Part shown: piece after piece, positions 34,366-43,453 of the stretch
Position numbering within the stretch: the stretch's first letter is position 1
How the letters are laid out: each line of letters begins with the position of its first letter
Notes under the pieces: model-generated
Seen by the model: only the letters and a program-made list of their open reading frames with translations
Told to the model about the DNA's origin: nothing
The model's database searches: none
Made by a program: the position numbers and the translations under genes
DNA from: Rhodopseudomonas sp. BAL398
GTDB taxonomy: Bacteria > Pseudomonadota > Alphaproteobacteria > Rhizobiales > Xanthobacteraceae
Reading direction: 5' to 3'
Length of the DNA stretch: 64,000 nucleotides
Assembly: GCF_033001325.1 (NCBI RefSeq)
Contig: NZ_CP133111.1
Location: forward strand, 4,790,501-4,854,500

Positions 34366-35046
34366 ATGGCCACCAACAGGAAACTGAGCCGCAACCGCGT
34401 CGCGCAGCTGACCGCGCAGGACATCGCCCCCGGCAGCTACATCAATATCGGCCTCGGCATTCCGACGCTGGTGCCGAAATTTCTCGATCCGAGCAAGGAA
34501 GTCGTCCTGCATAGCGAGAACGGCATTTTGGGGCTCGAAGGGCTGAAGCCGGGGCTGCCGGGCGATGACGATCTGATCAACGCCAGCAAGCAGCACGTGC
34601 AACTGATCCTCGGCGCATCGATCGTCGATCAGTCGCTGTCGTTTGCGATGATGCGCGGCGGCCATCTCGACGCCACCATTCTGGGCGCGTTCCAGGTGGC
34701 GATGAATGGCGATATCGCCAGCTGGTCGACCGGCGCCGCGGACGACATTCCGGGAATCGGCGGGGCGATGGATCTGGTCGCCGGCGCGCGCCGCGTCATC
34801 GTGGTGATGGAGCATCTGGCCCGCGACGGCGCGCCGAAGCTGATGAAGAAGTGCAGCTATCCGCTGACCGGCCTCGGCGTCGTCACCAACATCTATACCG
34901 ACATGGCGATCATCGACGTGGAGCCGTCGCGCGGATTCGTGGTGCGCGGGATCGCCGAGGGCCTGTCGCGCGAAGAGCTGCAGGCGGCCACCGACGCGCC
35001 GCTGATCTATGCGGATGATGTCGTCGTCCTGACCGAGCAGGCATAG
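34366..35046 (+). CDS. CoA-transferase subunit B
   Basis: 226 residues from the ATG at 34366 (ATG at 34357 is in frame but overlaps subunit A more; GGAAGG suits 34366). The catalytic glutamate motif is LHSENGILGLEG. INIGLGIPTLVPKFLD, SFAMMRGGHLDATILGAFQV and KCSYPLTGLGVVTNIYTDMAIIDV follow, as in PcaJ/AtoA/ScoB. It partners the subunit A gene one base upstream and ends the six-gene operon that begins at 29303. Confidence 0.92.
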   Translation: MATNRKLSRNRVAQLTAQDIAPGSYINIGLGIPTLVPKFLDPSKEVVLHSENGILGLEGLKPGLPGDDDLINASKQHVQLILGASIVDQSLSFAMMRGGHLDATILGAFQVAMNGDIASWSTGAADDIPGIGGAMDLVAGARRVIVVMEHLARDGAPKLMKKCSYPLTGLGVVTNIYTDMAIIDVEPSRGFVVRGIAEGLSREELQAATDAPLIYADDVVVLTEQA

Positions 35047-35068
35047 CGCAACCGGGGTTCGCGACGGC

Positions 35069-36799
35069 CTACCAGAAGAAACCCCATAGCGCGCTGCCGA
35101 CGCCGGTCAGGCTTTCGCCGACGATCAGGCCGGCGGCGACGACCACGACCCGCTTGGGCGCCAGATCGGGATAGGCCCTGGTCAGCACGAAAGCCACCAC
35201 GGCTCCGGCCAGCAGCGACAGCGAATTCCAGGCCGGAATCACAAAGCCCAGCCCGATCGCCGAGCCGCTCGGCACGAAGCGCGCATATTGCTCCGGGATC
35301 CGGGCTTCGAGCACCGCCAGCACGATGCCGCAAGCGGCCGCGATGGCGATGGCGACCAGCGCGCCGGGCGGCATCGCCGCCAGGCCGCCCGCCAGCACTT
35401 CGGCGACCGCCTTCCAGGTGGCGACGGCCGGCGCCGGCCATTGCGGGGTCAGCAATTGCGTCTGCGGCGAGGGGATCAGCAACAGATAGGTCGCCGCGGC
35501 GACGAATGAGCCGGTCAGTATCCCGAAGATCTGCGCGATCATCTGGAACGACGGCGTCGCGCCGATGATCTGGCCGGTGCGCAGATCGTGCATCAGATCG
35601 GCGCATTGCCCGGCGGCGCCGCCGGTGACATTGGCCGTCATCAGATTGGTCGTGATCTGCCCGGGCGAGATCGCCCCAAAGGTCAGCTGGGTGATCTTGC
35701 CGAGCGCGCCGATCGGCGTGATCGCGGTTTCGCCGGAGACCCGCGCCGCCACGATTGCCAGAACGTAACTCAAGATCACCGCGATCATCGCCTCGAACGG
35801 GCCGATCGAAAAGATCGTGACCTGCGCGATCACGCCGAGGATCAGCACCACGACAAAGGCCAACCACAGCAGGCGCTTGTCGAAGCCGCGCGGGGCGGTG
35901 GCGTCCGCCCGCTCGCTAGATTCGCGTTGCGCCCGGCGGGTCGCATCGGCGCGGCGACGCACGACACCGACCAGCGACATCAGAAAGCCGGCGAGCGCCG
36001 ACGTCGCCATCAAGGTCGCGCCCGGCCATAGCAGCCATTCGACCAGCGGCCCGAACCACAGGCCGGTCGCGGGGCCCGGCGACACCCAACCTTGGCTCAA
36101 CGCCAGCGGCGCCAACACGGCCCAGCCGGCGAGCGCGCCGATCAGCATCGATAGGCCGATACGCAATCCGGCGATGGCGCCGAAGCCGACCATCAGCAAA
36201 GAGGGATCGAGCGCGAAGCCGAGATTGAGCGACGACACCGCCAGGGTCTTGTTGCCCGCAAGGCCCAGCGTCCAGCGCAAAGGCGGCGCCATCGGACCAA
36301 GGCCGAAGGCCGTCACCAGCGCCTTCAAAGCGGCGCTCGCGGCCGCCGCGAGACCCAGCAGGCGAAGGCGGGCGGAGGATTCGGCGCCGCTGGAATGGAT
36401 CTCGGTCATCGTTTCGGCGGTCACGACGCCGGACGGAAACGGCAGCTTTTCGCGTTCCAGCAGCTGATGGCGCAATCCGGCGGCGACGACGACGCCGAGC
36501 AGGCTGATCACCAGCAGCCAGACGGCGAGGACCTCGAAGGCCAGCGTCTGGCCGGTGAGCAGCGCCAGCGCGGGAATCGGCGCCGCGAGGCCGGCGGAGA
36601 TGATCGACGCCGATGCGGACGCGGCGGTCTGGTTGATATTGTTTTCGTGCAAGGCCCAATGGCGGGTGCCGAACAGGTGCGACGCCGAGCTCCAGAAGGC
36701 GAAGCCCAACAACCCCGCCGCCACCGACATGTTGAAGGTCCAACCGATCTTGAGGCCGCTATAGACATTGCACGGCGCCAACAGCGCCCCGGTGATCAT
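35069..36799 (-). CDS. OPT-family oligopeptide/metal-chelate transporter
   Basis: 576 residues from the ATG at 36799, about 14-16 hydrophobic segments. ANVYSGLKIG-like sequence (PCNVYSGLKIGWTFNMSVAAG), FPSGVVTAETMTEIHSSG and the late LRTGQIIGATPSFQMIAQIFGILTGSFV block are OPT-family marks. Family members carry peptides or siderophore-metal complexes by proton symport. The frame continues upstream with ELTLRAIGTG, the conserved OPT N-terminus, but has no ATG, GTG or TTG there. The likely start position (36856) reads ATC behind an AGGGGA site. Confidence 0.8.
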   Translation of the reverse strand: MITGALLAPCNVYSGLKIGWTFNMSVAAGLLGFAFWSSASHLFGTRHWALHENNINQTAASASASIISAGLAAPIPALALLTGQTLAFEVLAVWLLVISLLGVVVAAGLRHQLLEREKLPFPSGVVTAETMTEIHSSGAESSARLRLLGLAAAASAALKALVTAFGLGPMAPPLRWTLGLAGNKTLAVSSLNLGFALDPSLLMVGFGAIAGLRIGLSMLIGALAGWAVLAPLALSQGWVSPGPATGLWFGPLVEWLLWPGATLMATSALAGFLMSLVGVVRRRADATRRAQRESSERADATAPRGFDKRLLWLAFVVVLILGVIAQVTIFSIGPFEAMIAVILSYVLAIVAARVSGETAITPIGALGKITQLTFGAISPGQITTNLMTANVTGGAAGQCADLMHDLRTGQIIGATPSFQMIAQIFGILTGSFVAAATYLLLIPSPQTQLLTPQWPAPAVATWKAVAEVLAGGLAAMPPGALVAIAIAAACGIVLAVLEARIPEQYARFVPSGSAIGLGFVIPAWNSLSLLAGAVVAFVLTRAYPDLAPKRVVVVAAGLIVGESLTGVGSALWGFFW

Positions 36800-36972
36800 G
36801 CCTGTCCCGATTGCCCGCAGGGTCAGTTCGTGGGCCGGCTTTGTTGTCCCGTCGATGGTGCTGGTTCCCCTGTCTGATCGGCGCTGGGCTCGATGCTAGC
36901 GCAGGGGCTGTGTCGAAGCCAACCCGCGTCGGCGACACGATCGGGTTTTGTTGCACCGGGACGACGCGCGGT

Positions 36973-37296
36973 TCAGGCCGGCGAGCTGAGTTTCAGTCCG
37001 ATCATGCCGGCCACAATCAAAGTGAGGCAAAGCACCCGAATGCCGCTGGTCGGTTCGCCATAGAGCAACATGCCGACGATGATGCTGCCGGCGGCGCCGA
37101 TTCCGGTCCAGACCGCGTAGGCGGTGCCGAATGGCAGTGATTTCAGCGCGATGCTCATCAGGCCGAAGCTGGCGACGATCGCCAGCAAGGTCGCGGCCGC
37201 AGGCCAGAACCGGGTGAAGCCCTCGGAATGTTTCAGACCCAGCGCCCAGACAACCTCCAGCAAGCCCGCTGCAAGCAAAGCGAGCCAGCCGTTCAC
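36973..37296 (-). CDS. sugE: SMR-family exporter, SugE/Gdx type
   Basis: 107 residues, four TM helices, GTG start at 37296. The SugE/Gdx marks are present: the central glutamate in GLLEVVWALGLKHSEGF, KSLPFGTAYAVWTGIGAAGS and GLKLSSPA end. Gdx proteins export guanidinium ion in exchange for protons. The start overlaps the btaB stop (GTGA), so it is translated with btaB. No guanidine riboswitch was recognised upstream, consistent with its place inside an operon. Confidence 0.87.
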   Translation of the reverse strand: MNGWLALLAAGLLEVVWALGLKHSEGFTRFWPAAATLLAIVASFGLMSIALKSLPFGTAYAVWTGIGAAGSIIVGMLLYGEPTSGIRVLCLTLIVAGMIGLKLSSPA

Positions 37297-38003
37297 GGCA
37301 TCGTCTGCCGCGCCGGCAAGGTCAGCACCGCATATTGCGCATAGCCCCGGAACGGCCGCTCGAAGCTGAGTTCGGCGCCGTGGCGCCTCGCGATCTGGCC
37401 CAGCACCTTTTCGAGGTCGTCGCGCGGGGTGACGCCGAACAGGGTCAGCCAGCGCCGCAACAGGGTGCGGGCGAACCGCGGCAGGCCGCGCTGATCGCCG
37501 AAATCGACGATGTGCAGACGGCCGCCCGCCCGCAGGCTTGCGAGCGCGCGATCGAGCACCGCATTCCAGTTCGGGATCATCGACAGGCTATAGGAAATCA
37601 TCACATGGTCGAAGGCGGCGCGGCCGAACAGGTTTTGCGGCGCGAAGGCGGTGGCGTCGCCATGGGCGACCCGAACCGTCTTGGTCAGGCCTGCCCGGGC
37701 GATCCCCTCGATCGCAGAGGTCAGCATTTCGGTGGAGACATCGAGGCCGAAGAACCGGGCGCCCGGATATTTAGTGGCGGAGTGGATCAGGTTGCGGCCG
37801 GTGCCGCAGCCGATTTCGAGCACGGCCTGCCCGGCCGCCGGGCGCAGCCGGTCGATCAATTGATCGCGGCCGAGAAGGTAGTAGCGGCGCGTGATATCGT
37901 AGATGTGGCGCTGCGAGCGATACATCCGATTCATGCGGCTGGTGGCGTCGGTCGGCCGGGGCGCGGTATTGGCGGAGATGTCGGAACGAGACAGTGTAGT
38001 CAC
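37293..38003 (-). CDS. btaB: BtaB-like SAM-dependent N-methyltransferase (betaine lipid)
   Basis: 236 residues from the GTG at 38003, chosen because GAGGAGA lies just before it and because the Pho-box-like site is upstream. SAM motif I is AVLEIGCGTGRNLI, followed by FFGLDVSTEML, HGDATAF and VMISYSLSMIPNW. BtaB methylates diacylglyceryl homoserine three times to give DGTS, a phosphorus-free membrane lipid. btaA is divergent only 150 bases away, which supports the specific assignment over a generic methyltransferase. Confidence 0.88.
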   Translation of the reverse strand: MTTLSRSDISANTAPRPTDATSRMNRMYRSQRHIYDITRRYYLLGRDQLIDRLRPAAGQAVLEIGCGTGRNLIHSATKYPGARFFGLDVSTEMLTSAIEGIARAGLTKTVRVAHGDATAFAPQNLFGRAAFDHVMISYSLSMIPNWNAVLDRALASLRAGGRLHIVDFGDQRGLPRFARTLLRRWLTLFGVTPRDDLEKVLGQIARRHGAELSFERPFRGYAQYAVLTLPARQTMP

Positions 38004-38050
38004 GAGGTTCTCCTCACGTCGGCAGACTGCGCAATTAGTCCAACATTCCC

Positions 38051-38068
38051 GCGACAACGGTATGACAG
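38051..38068 (-). promoter_or_regulatory. Pho-box-like site for btaB
   Basis: On the minus strand the sequence is CTGTCATACCGTTGTCGC: a full CTGTCAT half, four bases, and TTGTCGC, which keeps the TGTC core. It lies 48 bases before the btaB GTG. The two 7-base halves spaced 11 bases apart are the PhoB layout. Confidence 0.6.
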
Positions 38069-38093
38069 CGGCTGCGCCGCACGGATCGGTCGG

Positions 38094-38111
38094 CTGTCGC
38101 AAAACTGCATT
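38094..38111 (+). promoter_or_regulatory. weaker Pho-box-like site for btaA
   Basis: CTGTCGCAAAACTGCATT: CTGTC core in the first half and CTG....T in the second, spaced 11 bases. It lies 43 bases before the btaA ATG. Together with the opposite-strand site it suggests shared phosphate control of both genes. Confidence 0.42.
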
Positions 38112-38153
38112 GAGCGCTGGCTATTTTCGACCAATTGCCGATTCGAGGAATAA

Positions 38154-39377
38154 ATGAACACCCAACAGCTCATCGCGGACGCGGTCCGCAACAGCAAAGA
38201 CCGCAGCGAGTCGACGCTGTGGGACCGGTTGTTTTCGATCTGGTTTCGCCGGCTGGTCTATACCCAGATCTGGGAGGATCCCGAGGCCGACCTCGCCGCC
38301 CTGCAATTGCCGACCGCGTCGACGATCGTGACGATCTCCTCGGGCGGCTGCAACGCGCTGTCCTATTTGACCGCCAAGCCCGCGCAGGTGTTCGCGGTCG
38401 ATCTGAACGAGGCGCATCTGGCGCTGCTCAAGCTGAAACTCGCCGGGCTTCGCGCCTTGTCGGACTATGCGGATTTCTGGCGTTATTTTGGCGAGGGCAG
38501 CTCGGCCGACAATGCCAAACTGTATCGCGACCGGCTGCGGCCGCAGCTTGATGCCGATGCGCGCGGCTTCTGGGACGAGCGGGATTTCCGGGGGCGTCCG
38601 CGCTATCGCTATTTCACCAACGGGTTCTATCGCCATGGCGCGCTCGGTCATTTCATCGGCTTTGCGCATCGGCTGGCGAAATTCGCCAAGGTCGATCTGG
38701 CCGCGCTGCTGACTGCGGAAGCCGATTCGCCGGCGCGGATCGAGGCGCTGGCCCGGCTGCATCGGCTGTTTCATTCGGGCTTTGCCCGGTTCCTGACCAA
38801 GACGCCGGCGCTGCTGTTCAGCCTCGGCATTCCGCCGCAGCAGCGCGATCTTCTGGGCGGTGACCAGCCGCTCAACGAGGTGCTGCACGCGCGCCTGCTG
38901 CGGCTGATCAATGTCTATCCCAACGCCACCAATTACTTCGCCTGGCAGGCACTGCAACGCAGCTACAAGGGGCCGGGCGACTCATGCCTGCCGCTCTATC
39001 TGCAGCGCAGCAAATTCGAATTGATGCGGGCCGGCGCCGGCCTGGTCACGCCGGTTCACGCCAATCTGCGGGTGTTCCTGGAAAGCCTGCCGGCGCGTCA
39101 GGTCGACGCCGTGGTGTTGCTGGATTCGCAGGACTGGATGGCGCCCGACGAGATCCGCGCGCTGTGGGATGCGATCGATCGCGCCGGCAGCGATTCGGTG
39201 CGGGTGATCTTCCGCACCGCCGGCGCCGAATCGCCGCTCGACACCGCGGCGCTGACGCCGCTGCGGCAGATCTGGGAGCGCGACGCCGAGCGCAGCGCGA
39301 TCGGATTCGACCAGGATCGCTCGGGCATCTATGGCGGATTTCATTGCTACGCGCGGCGCGGCGCGATCACCCACTAG
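38154..39377 (+). CDS. btaA: BtaA: SAM:diacylglycerol 3-amino-3-carboxypropyltransferase
   Basis: 407 residues (DUF3419 family), ATG at 38154 with GAGGA upstream. LVYTQIWEDPEADLAALQL, TIVTISSGGCNALSYLTAKPAQVFAVDLNEAHLALLKLKLAGL is the SAM-binding start of BtaA. NVYPNATNYFAWQALQRSY and VVLLDSQDWMAPDEIRALW follow. It makes diacylglyceryl homoserine from diacylglycerol and SAM, the substrate of BtaB. Betaine lipid replaces phospholipid when phosphate is scarce. Confidence 0.93.
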   Translation: MNTQQLIADAVRNSKDRSESTLWDRLFSIWFRRLVYTQIWEDPEADLAALQLPTASTIVTISSGGCNALSYLTAKPAQVFAVDLNEAHLALLKLKLAGLRALSDYADFWRYFGEGSSADNAKLYRDRLRPQLDADARGFWDERDFRGRPRYRYFTNGFYRHGALGHFIGFAHRLAKFAKVDLAALLTAEADSPARIEALARLHRLFHSGFARFLTKTPALLFSLGIPPQQRDLLGGDQPLNEVLHARLLRLINVYPNATNYFAWQALQRSYKGPGDSCLPLYLQRSKFELMRAGAGLVTPVHANLRVFLESLPARQVDAVVLLDSQDWMAPDEIRALWDAIDRAGSDSVRVIFRTAGAESPLDTAALTPLRQIWERDAERSAIGFDQDRSGIYGGFHCYARRGAITH

Positions 39378-39407
39378 TCGGCATCCGCGGGGCGGCGTGC
39401 AAATGGC

Positions 39408-40151
39408 TCAATGGCCGGTGCAAGATTCGGGGTAAACGCCGCGCAAAACCTCGTCGAAATGCCGCTTGACCGATTCATTGCAATTGCAGGAGCGGACGAG
39501 CAAGGCCTCGCGGTCGCGCACCACCAGGGAGCCGCGCCGTGATTCCAGAATGCCCTGGGCCTTGAAGGTCTGCATCACCCGGCTGGCATAGCTGCGTCCG
39601 ACCCCCAGCATCGATGCCAATTGATCGTGGGTGAGGGGAACGATGTCGCTCTCGGTCCGCTCCATCGCCGCCAGGATCCATTTGGAGATGCGCTGCTCGA
39701 TCGAGTGGATGGCATTGCAAGCCGTTGCCTGAAACACCTGCGCCAACAGGCAATCGGCGTAGCGCGCGAACATCTGGTGCAGGCTCGGCGATTGCGCCTT
39801 GGCCCGCTCCAGGTCGCGCAAATTCAGCCGGGCAAACGGTCCGCCAAATTTCACGACAATTTTCGAGTAGGCGGGCAGGTGCCCCAGCGAAACGATGCCG
39901 CCGACCGCGCCTTCACGCCCGACCAGAATGATCTCGACGTCGCGTCCATCCTCATTGGGTATGAGGTACGAGATCATGCTGGGGCCGCAGGGAAAATGCA
40001 CCACTTCGATATTGTCGCCGGCGTTGTAGAGCAGGTGTTCGGGTGCGGAATCGCTCAGCACCAGATGCGGGCTGATCAAATCGAAGTCGGATTGGCTCAG
40101 CGCGCCGAGCAAATTGTTGTTCGGGCGAGTGCCAGCGGGGACAGTCGGCAT
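39408..40151 (-). CDS. Crp/Fnr-family transcriptional regulator
   Basis: 247 residues. Effector fold: EHLLYNAGDNIEVVHFPCGPSMISYLIPNEDGRDVEIILVGREGAVGG. HTH: IVPLTHDQLASMLGVGRSYASRVMQTFKAQGILESRRG. No Fnr-type FeS cysteine cluster at the N-terminus; a CNC pair lies near the C-terminus (VRSCNCNESVK). This is the common rhizobial Crp-like subfamily of unknown effector. It is divergent from the bacteriophytochrome gene (336-base gap, in which I see no gene or clear operator) and convergent with btaA. Confidence 0.86.
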   Translation of the reverse strand: MPTVPAGTRPNNNLLGALSQSDFDLISPHLVLSDSAPEHLLYNAGDNIEVVHFPCGPSMISYLIPNEDGRDVEIILVGREGAVGGIVSLGHLPAYSKIVVKFGGPFARLNLRDLERAKAQSPSLHQMFARYADCLLAQVFQATACNAIHSIEQRISKWILAAMERTESDIVPLTHDQLASMLGVGRSYASRVMQTFKAQGILESRRGSLVVRDREALLVRSCNCNESVKRHFDEVLRGVYPESCTGH

Positions 40152-40487
40152 TCTGGGCTTTCAAACAATTTTGAACTGTTGGGGTTTTTGTGTTCACTAG
40201 TGCACCGACAACGCGCCGTCAAATGTGGTGAGTTCCGTCGTGGAACCAGATCGTGCCGTGGGGGGCGATCCAGAGGTGCCAGCAAACCTCTCCGACTCCT
40301 CCGACGCCATGACCCGCTCTCGTATCGCCATCGATCTATCATTGCGCTGCCTGCGCGGCGGCGCGCACCACTGTCATCGGCTGATGGTGGGTAGCAAGGC
40401 GTCGGATCGGACGCCGCGGGGGCACCATGCCGCCGTTGTTGTCGTGGCACCTCGTTCAATCCCGGCCGCCTAGTTTTCTGGTTCGAA

Positions 40488-43070
40488 GTGCAAAGTCAGA
40501 CCAATCCTCCCGTCGACTTGACCAATTGCGATCGTGAGCCGATCCACCTGCTTGGCGCGGTGCAGTCGTTTGGCTTCCTGCTCGCGATCCCCATGGACAG
40601 CTGGGTGATCGAGCGTTGCTCGCGCAATGTCGAGGACTTCCTCGCGGTACCGGCCGCGACCCTGATCGGCAAGCCGCTCGACACGATTTTCGCGCTCGAA
40701 GCCGTTCATACCATTCGCAGCCATCTGCAGAGCGCGATGATCGGCGAGGCCCCCGCGCGCGTCTTCAATATTGCCCTGACGGCGGCAGAGGCCCGCTACG
40801 ATCTGGCCATTCACGCCGTCGCCAATCGGCTGGTGATCGAGTGCGAAAGAAGCCGGCCCGAGCAGGCCGTCAATGCCGCGGTGCTGGTGACGAGCATGCT
40901 CGGCCGCCTGGAAGCCACGGAAAGCATGCATGCGTTTTTCCGCGTCGCGGCGCGAAGTGTTCGGGCGTTGACGGGTTTCGACCGGGTGATGGTCTACCGC
41001 TTCGATCATGACGAATCCGGCGAGGTGATCGCCGAGGCGGCGACGCAGGGGCTGGAGCCTTTTCTCGGCCTGCACTATCCGGCGTCGGACATTCCCCAGC
41101 AGGCCCGGCGTCTGTATGAGCGCAACGTGTTGCGGATCATTCCGGACGTCGGCGCCGCGCCCTCGCCGATCGAGCCGACGCTGGATCGCGCCGGCCAGCC
41201 GCTTGATCTGTCGATGAGCGTGTTGCGCAGCGTGTCGCCGATCCATCTCGAATATCTCGCCAATATGGGCGTGGCGGCTTCGATGTCGATCTCGATCCTG
41301 CGCGACGGCAAGCTGTGGGGCCTGTTCGCCTGCCATCATTATTCGCCCCACCATATCGGCTTCGATCTGCGGACCACGGTGGAGCTGTTCGCCCGGATAT
41401 TTTCGTTTCAGCTCGAAGCGCGCGAGCGCGAAACCGAGATCGCCTATGAGGCGCGGGCGCAAAAACTGCATCAGCGCCTGGTGACGACGATGGCCGCCGA
41501 GGCCGCCGTGATCGAATCGCTGGTCGACCATCTGGACGACATCGCCGACCTGTTGCTGTGCGACGGCATCGGGCTGTGCATCGACGGCCGGGCGACGTTG
41601 AAGGGGCTGACGCCGACGACCGAGCAGTTTCTCGGGTTGGTCAAGCATCTGAGCGCCGCCGAGATTGCCGAGGTCTATTCGAGCTATGCGATCGCGGCGG
41701 ACTATCCCGAGGCCGAGGCGTTCGGCGACCGCGCCGCCGGAATGCTGGTGGTGCCGCTGTCGCGGGCCCCGGGCGACTATCTGATCTTCTTTCGCAAGGA
41801 GACGCTACGCGGCGTGAACTGGGCCGGCGACCCGGCCAAGCCGGTCACCACCGGGCCGATGGGCAGCCGCCTGACGCCGCGCAAGAGCTTCGAAATCTGG
41901 AAGGAAACCGTGCGCGGCCAGAGCGCGCCATGGCTTGCGGTTGAGCGCCGGATCGCGGAGAGCCTGCGCGTGAGCCTGCTGGAAGTGATCTTGCGGCTGT
42001 CCCATGTGACAGCCAAGGAAAGAACGCTCGCGCAAAACCGTCAGGAACTGCTGATCGCCGAGCTCAACCACCGGATCCGCAACATTCTCAGCCTGATTCG
42101 CGGCGTGGTCCATCAAAGCAAGAATGCCCAGGGCAGCGTCAGCGAATTCACCGCCGTCGTTGGCGGGCGGATTCAGGCACTTGCCCGGGCGCATGATCTC
42201 ATCACGGCGGAAACATGGGGGCCGGCCTCGCTCAAGAGTCTGATCGAAGCCGAGGGCGCCGCCTATCTGGGCGGCAGGGGCGACCGGATCGTGGTCAGCG
42301 GGCCCGACGTGCATCTGGAGCCGCAGGGATTCACGACAGTCGCGCTGGTGTTGCACGAGATGATGACCAATTCGGCCAAATATGGCGCGCTCAGCGTCGC
42401 CGTCGGCCGTGTCGAGATCCGGCTTGCGCTCGACACCCAGGGACGGCTCGACATCCACTGGCAGGAATTCGACGGTCCGCGGGTCGCTCCGCCGACGCGG
42501 CGCGGCTTTGGCTCGACAGTGATTCAGCGCTCGATTCCGCATGATCTGAACGGCGAGGCTGAGGTCACTTACGCGTTGAGCGGTCTGCAGGCGCGTTTTC
42601 TGGTGCCTGATACGTATGTCAGAACCCCGAGCGCGACCGCCGCGCCTCTCGGTCGGCCCCATGTTAAGGCCGAACCGAACGAGCCCGATGGGGCACTGAT
42701 ACCGGCCATGAAAGTGTTGCTGGTGGAAGACAACATGATCATCGCGCTCGACACCGAGGAATTGCTGATTGAGATGGGCGCCGCCGTCACGGTTTGCAGC
42801 GGCGCGAGCGCGGCCCTTGAGGAGATCTCCCGGCAACGGCCGGATCTTGCGCTGCTGGACGTCAATCTCGGCGTCGAGACCAGCTTTCAATTGGCGCACC
42901 ATCTGCGCAAGATCGGCGTGCCGGTCGTGTTCGCCACCGGCTATGGCGAGCAGATCGCCTTTCCCACCGAGTTTGTCGACGTCCCAAGGCTGCGCAAGCC
43001 CTATTCGTCGGACGACCTGCGCAAGGCGTTGGTGCGCAACGCGCCGGGCCGCAGCGATCCGCTGCCTTGA
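40488..43070 (+). CDS. bphP: bacteriophytochrome HWE histidine kinase with receiver domain
   Basis: 860 residues, GTG start without a clear ribosome site. Cys14 in LTNCDREPIHLLGAVQSFGFLL is the biliverdin-attachment cysteine of bacteriophytochromes. PAS is about 15-120, GAF about 140-310 with the HYPASDIPQQARRLY chromophore-pocket motif, PHY about 320-500 with PRKSFEIW. The kinase is HWE-type: ELNHRIRNILSL with His528, and DIHWQEFDGP near its C-terminal end. A CheY-like receiver (about 744-855) has KVLLVEDN and phosphoacceptor Asp791 in LLDVNLG. It senses red/far-red light. Next to a che operon. Confidence 0.94.
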   Translation: MQSQTNPPVDLTNCDREPIHLLGAVQSFGFLLAIPMDSWVIERCSRNVEDFLAVPAATLIGKPLDTIFALEAVHTIRSHLQSAMIGEAPARVFNIALTAAEARYDLAIHAVANRLVIECERSRPEQAVNAAVLVTSMLGRLEATESMHAFFRVAARSVRALTGFDRVMVYRFDHDESGEVIAEAATQGLEPFLGLHYPASDIPQQARRLYERNVLRIIPDVGAAPSPIEPTLDRAGQPLDLSMSVLRSVSPIHLEYLANMGVAASMSISILRDGKLWGLFACHHYSPHHIGFDLRTTVELFARIFSFQLEARERETEIAYEARAQKLHQRLVTTMAAEAAVIESLVDHLDDIADLLLCDGIGLCIDGRATLKGLTPTTEQFLGLVKHLSAAEIAEVYSSYAIAADYPEAEAFGDRAAGMLVVPLSRAPGDYLIFFRKETLRGVNWAGDPAKPVTTGPMGSRLTPRKSFEIWKETVRGQSAPWLAVERRIAESLRVSLLEVILRLSHVTAKERTLAQNRQELLIAELNHRIRNILSLIRGVVHQSKNAQGSVSEFTAVVGGRIQALARAHDLITAETWGPASLKSLIEAEGAAYLGGRGDRIVVSGPDVHLEPQGFTTVALVLHEMMTNSAKYGALSVAVGRVEIRLALDTQGRLDIHWQEFDGPRVAPPTRRGFGSTVIQRSIPHDLNGEAEVTYALSGLQARFLVPDTYVRTPSATAAPLGRPHVKAEPNEPDGALIPAMKVLLVEDNMIIALDTEELLIEMGAAVTVCSGASAALEEISRQRPDLALLDVNLGVETSFQLAHHLRKIGVPVVFATGYGEQIAFPTEFVDVPRLRKPYSSDDLRKALVRNAPGRSDPLP

Positions 43071-43166
43071 GGCCGTGATCTGGCTTGTGCGCCCCGCTTC
43101 GGTTCGCCTGCCTTGCTAGTCGTCCCCTGACCGGGGCAGAGCCGCGGGATTCAACCCCATCCTTGA

Positions 43167-43184
43167 TGCCGTTTTGAAACGGCA
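43167..43184 (+). terminator. hairpin downstream of bphP
   Basis: TGCCGTTT-TG-AAACGGCA, a perfect 8-base inverted repeat 97 bases after the bphP stop in the 383-base gap before the STAS gene. It has no T run, so termination is uncertain. An AT-rich patch near 43290-43330 may hold the che promoter, but no convincing -35/-10 pair was found. Confidence 0.35.
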
Positions 43185-43453
43185 GGCGCGAACGGCCTTT
43201 AGGGCTGGCAGGGGTACGGCATGTCGGCCGCGTTGCCGGGGCATTCAACCCGCATCGACGTCGTTGTCTTGTCCTGACCGGCGCCGGAAAGTCGAAATAC
43301 CTACGAAATTAACATGGAATTTACTCCTCCTCTTCTATCGATGGTGAGTGGATACGAGAGCAGTAGGCCGCTGACACCGATGCGCATCGCGACAAGTCCC
43401 AAGGCGGCCGATCCATCCTGCGCCGCGTCCTTGTAAGGTCTGGTTGTATTAAA

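Noticed and set aside
40152-40487. A small 82-codon frame (40225-40473) between the Crp/Fnr and phytochrome genes.
   Set aside because: No ribosome site, biased composition and no family resemblance.
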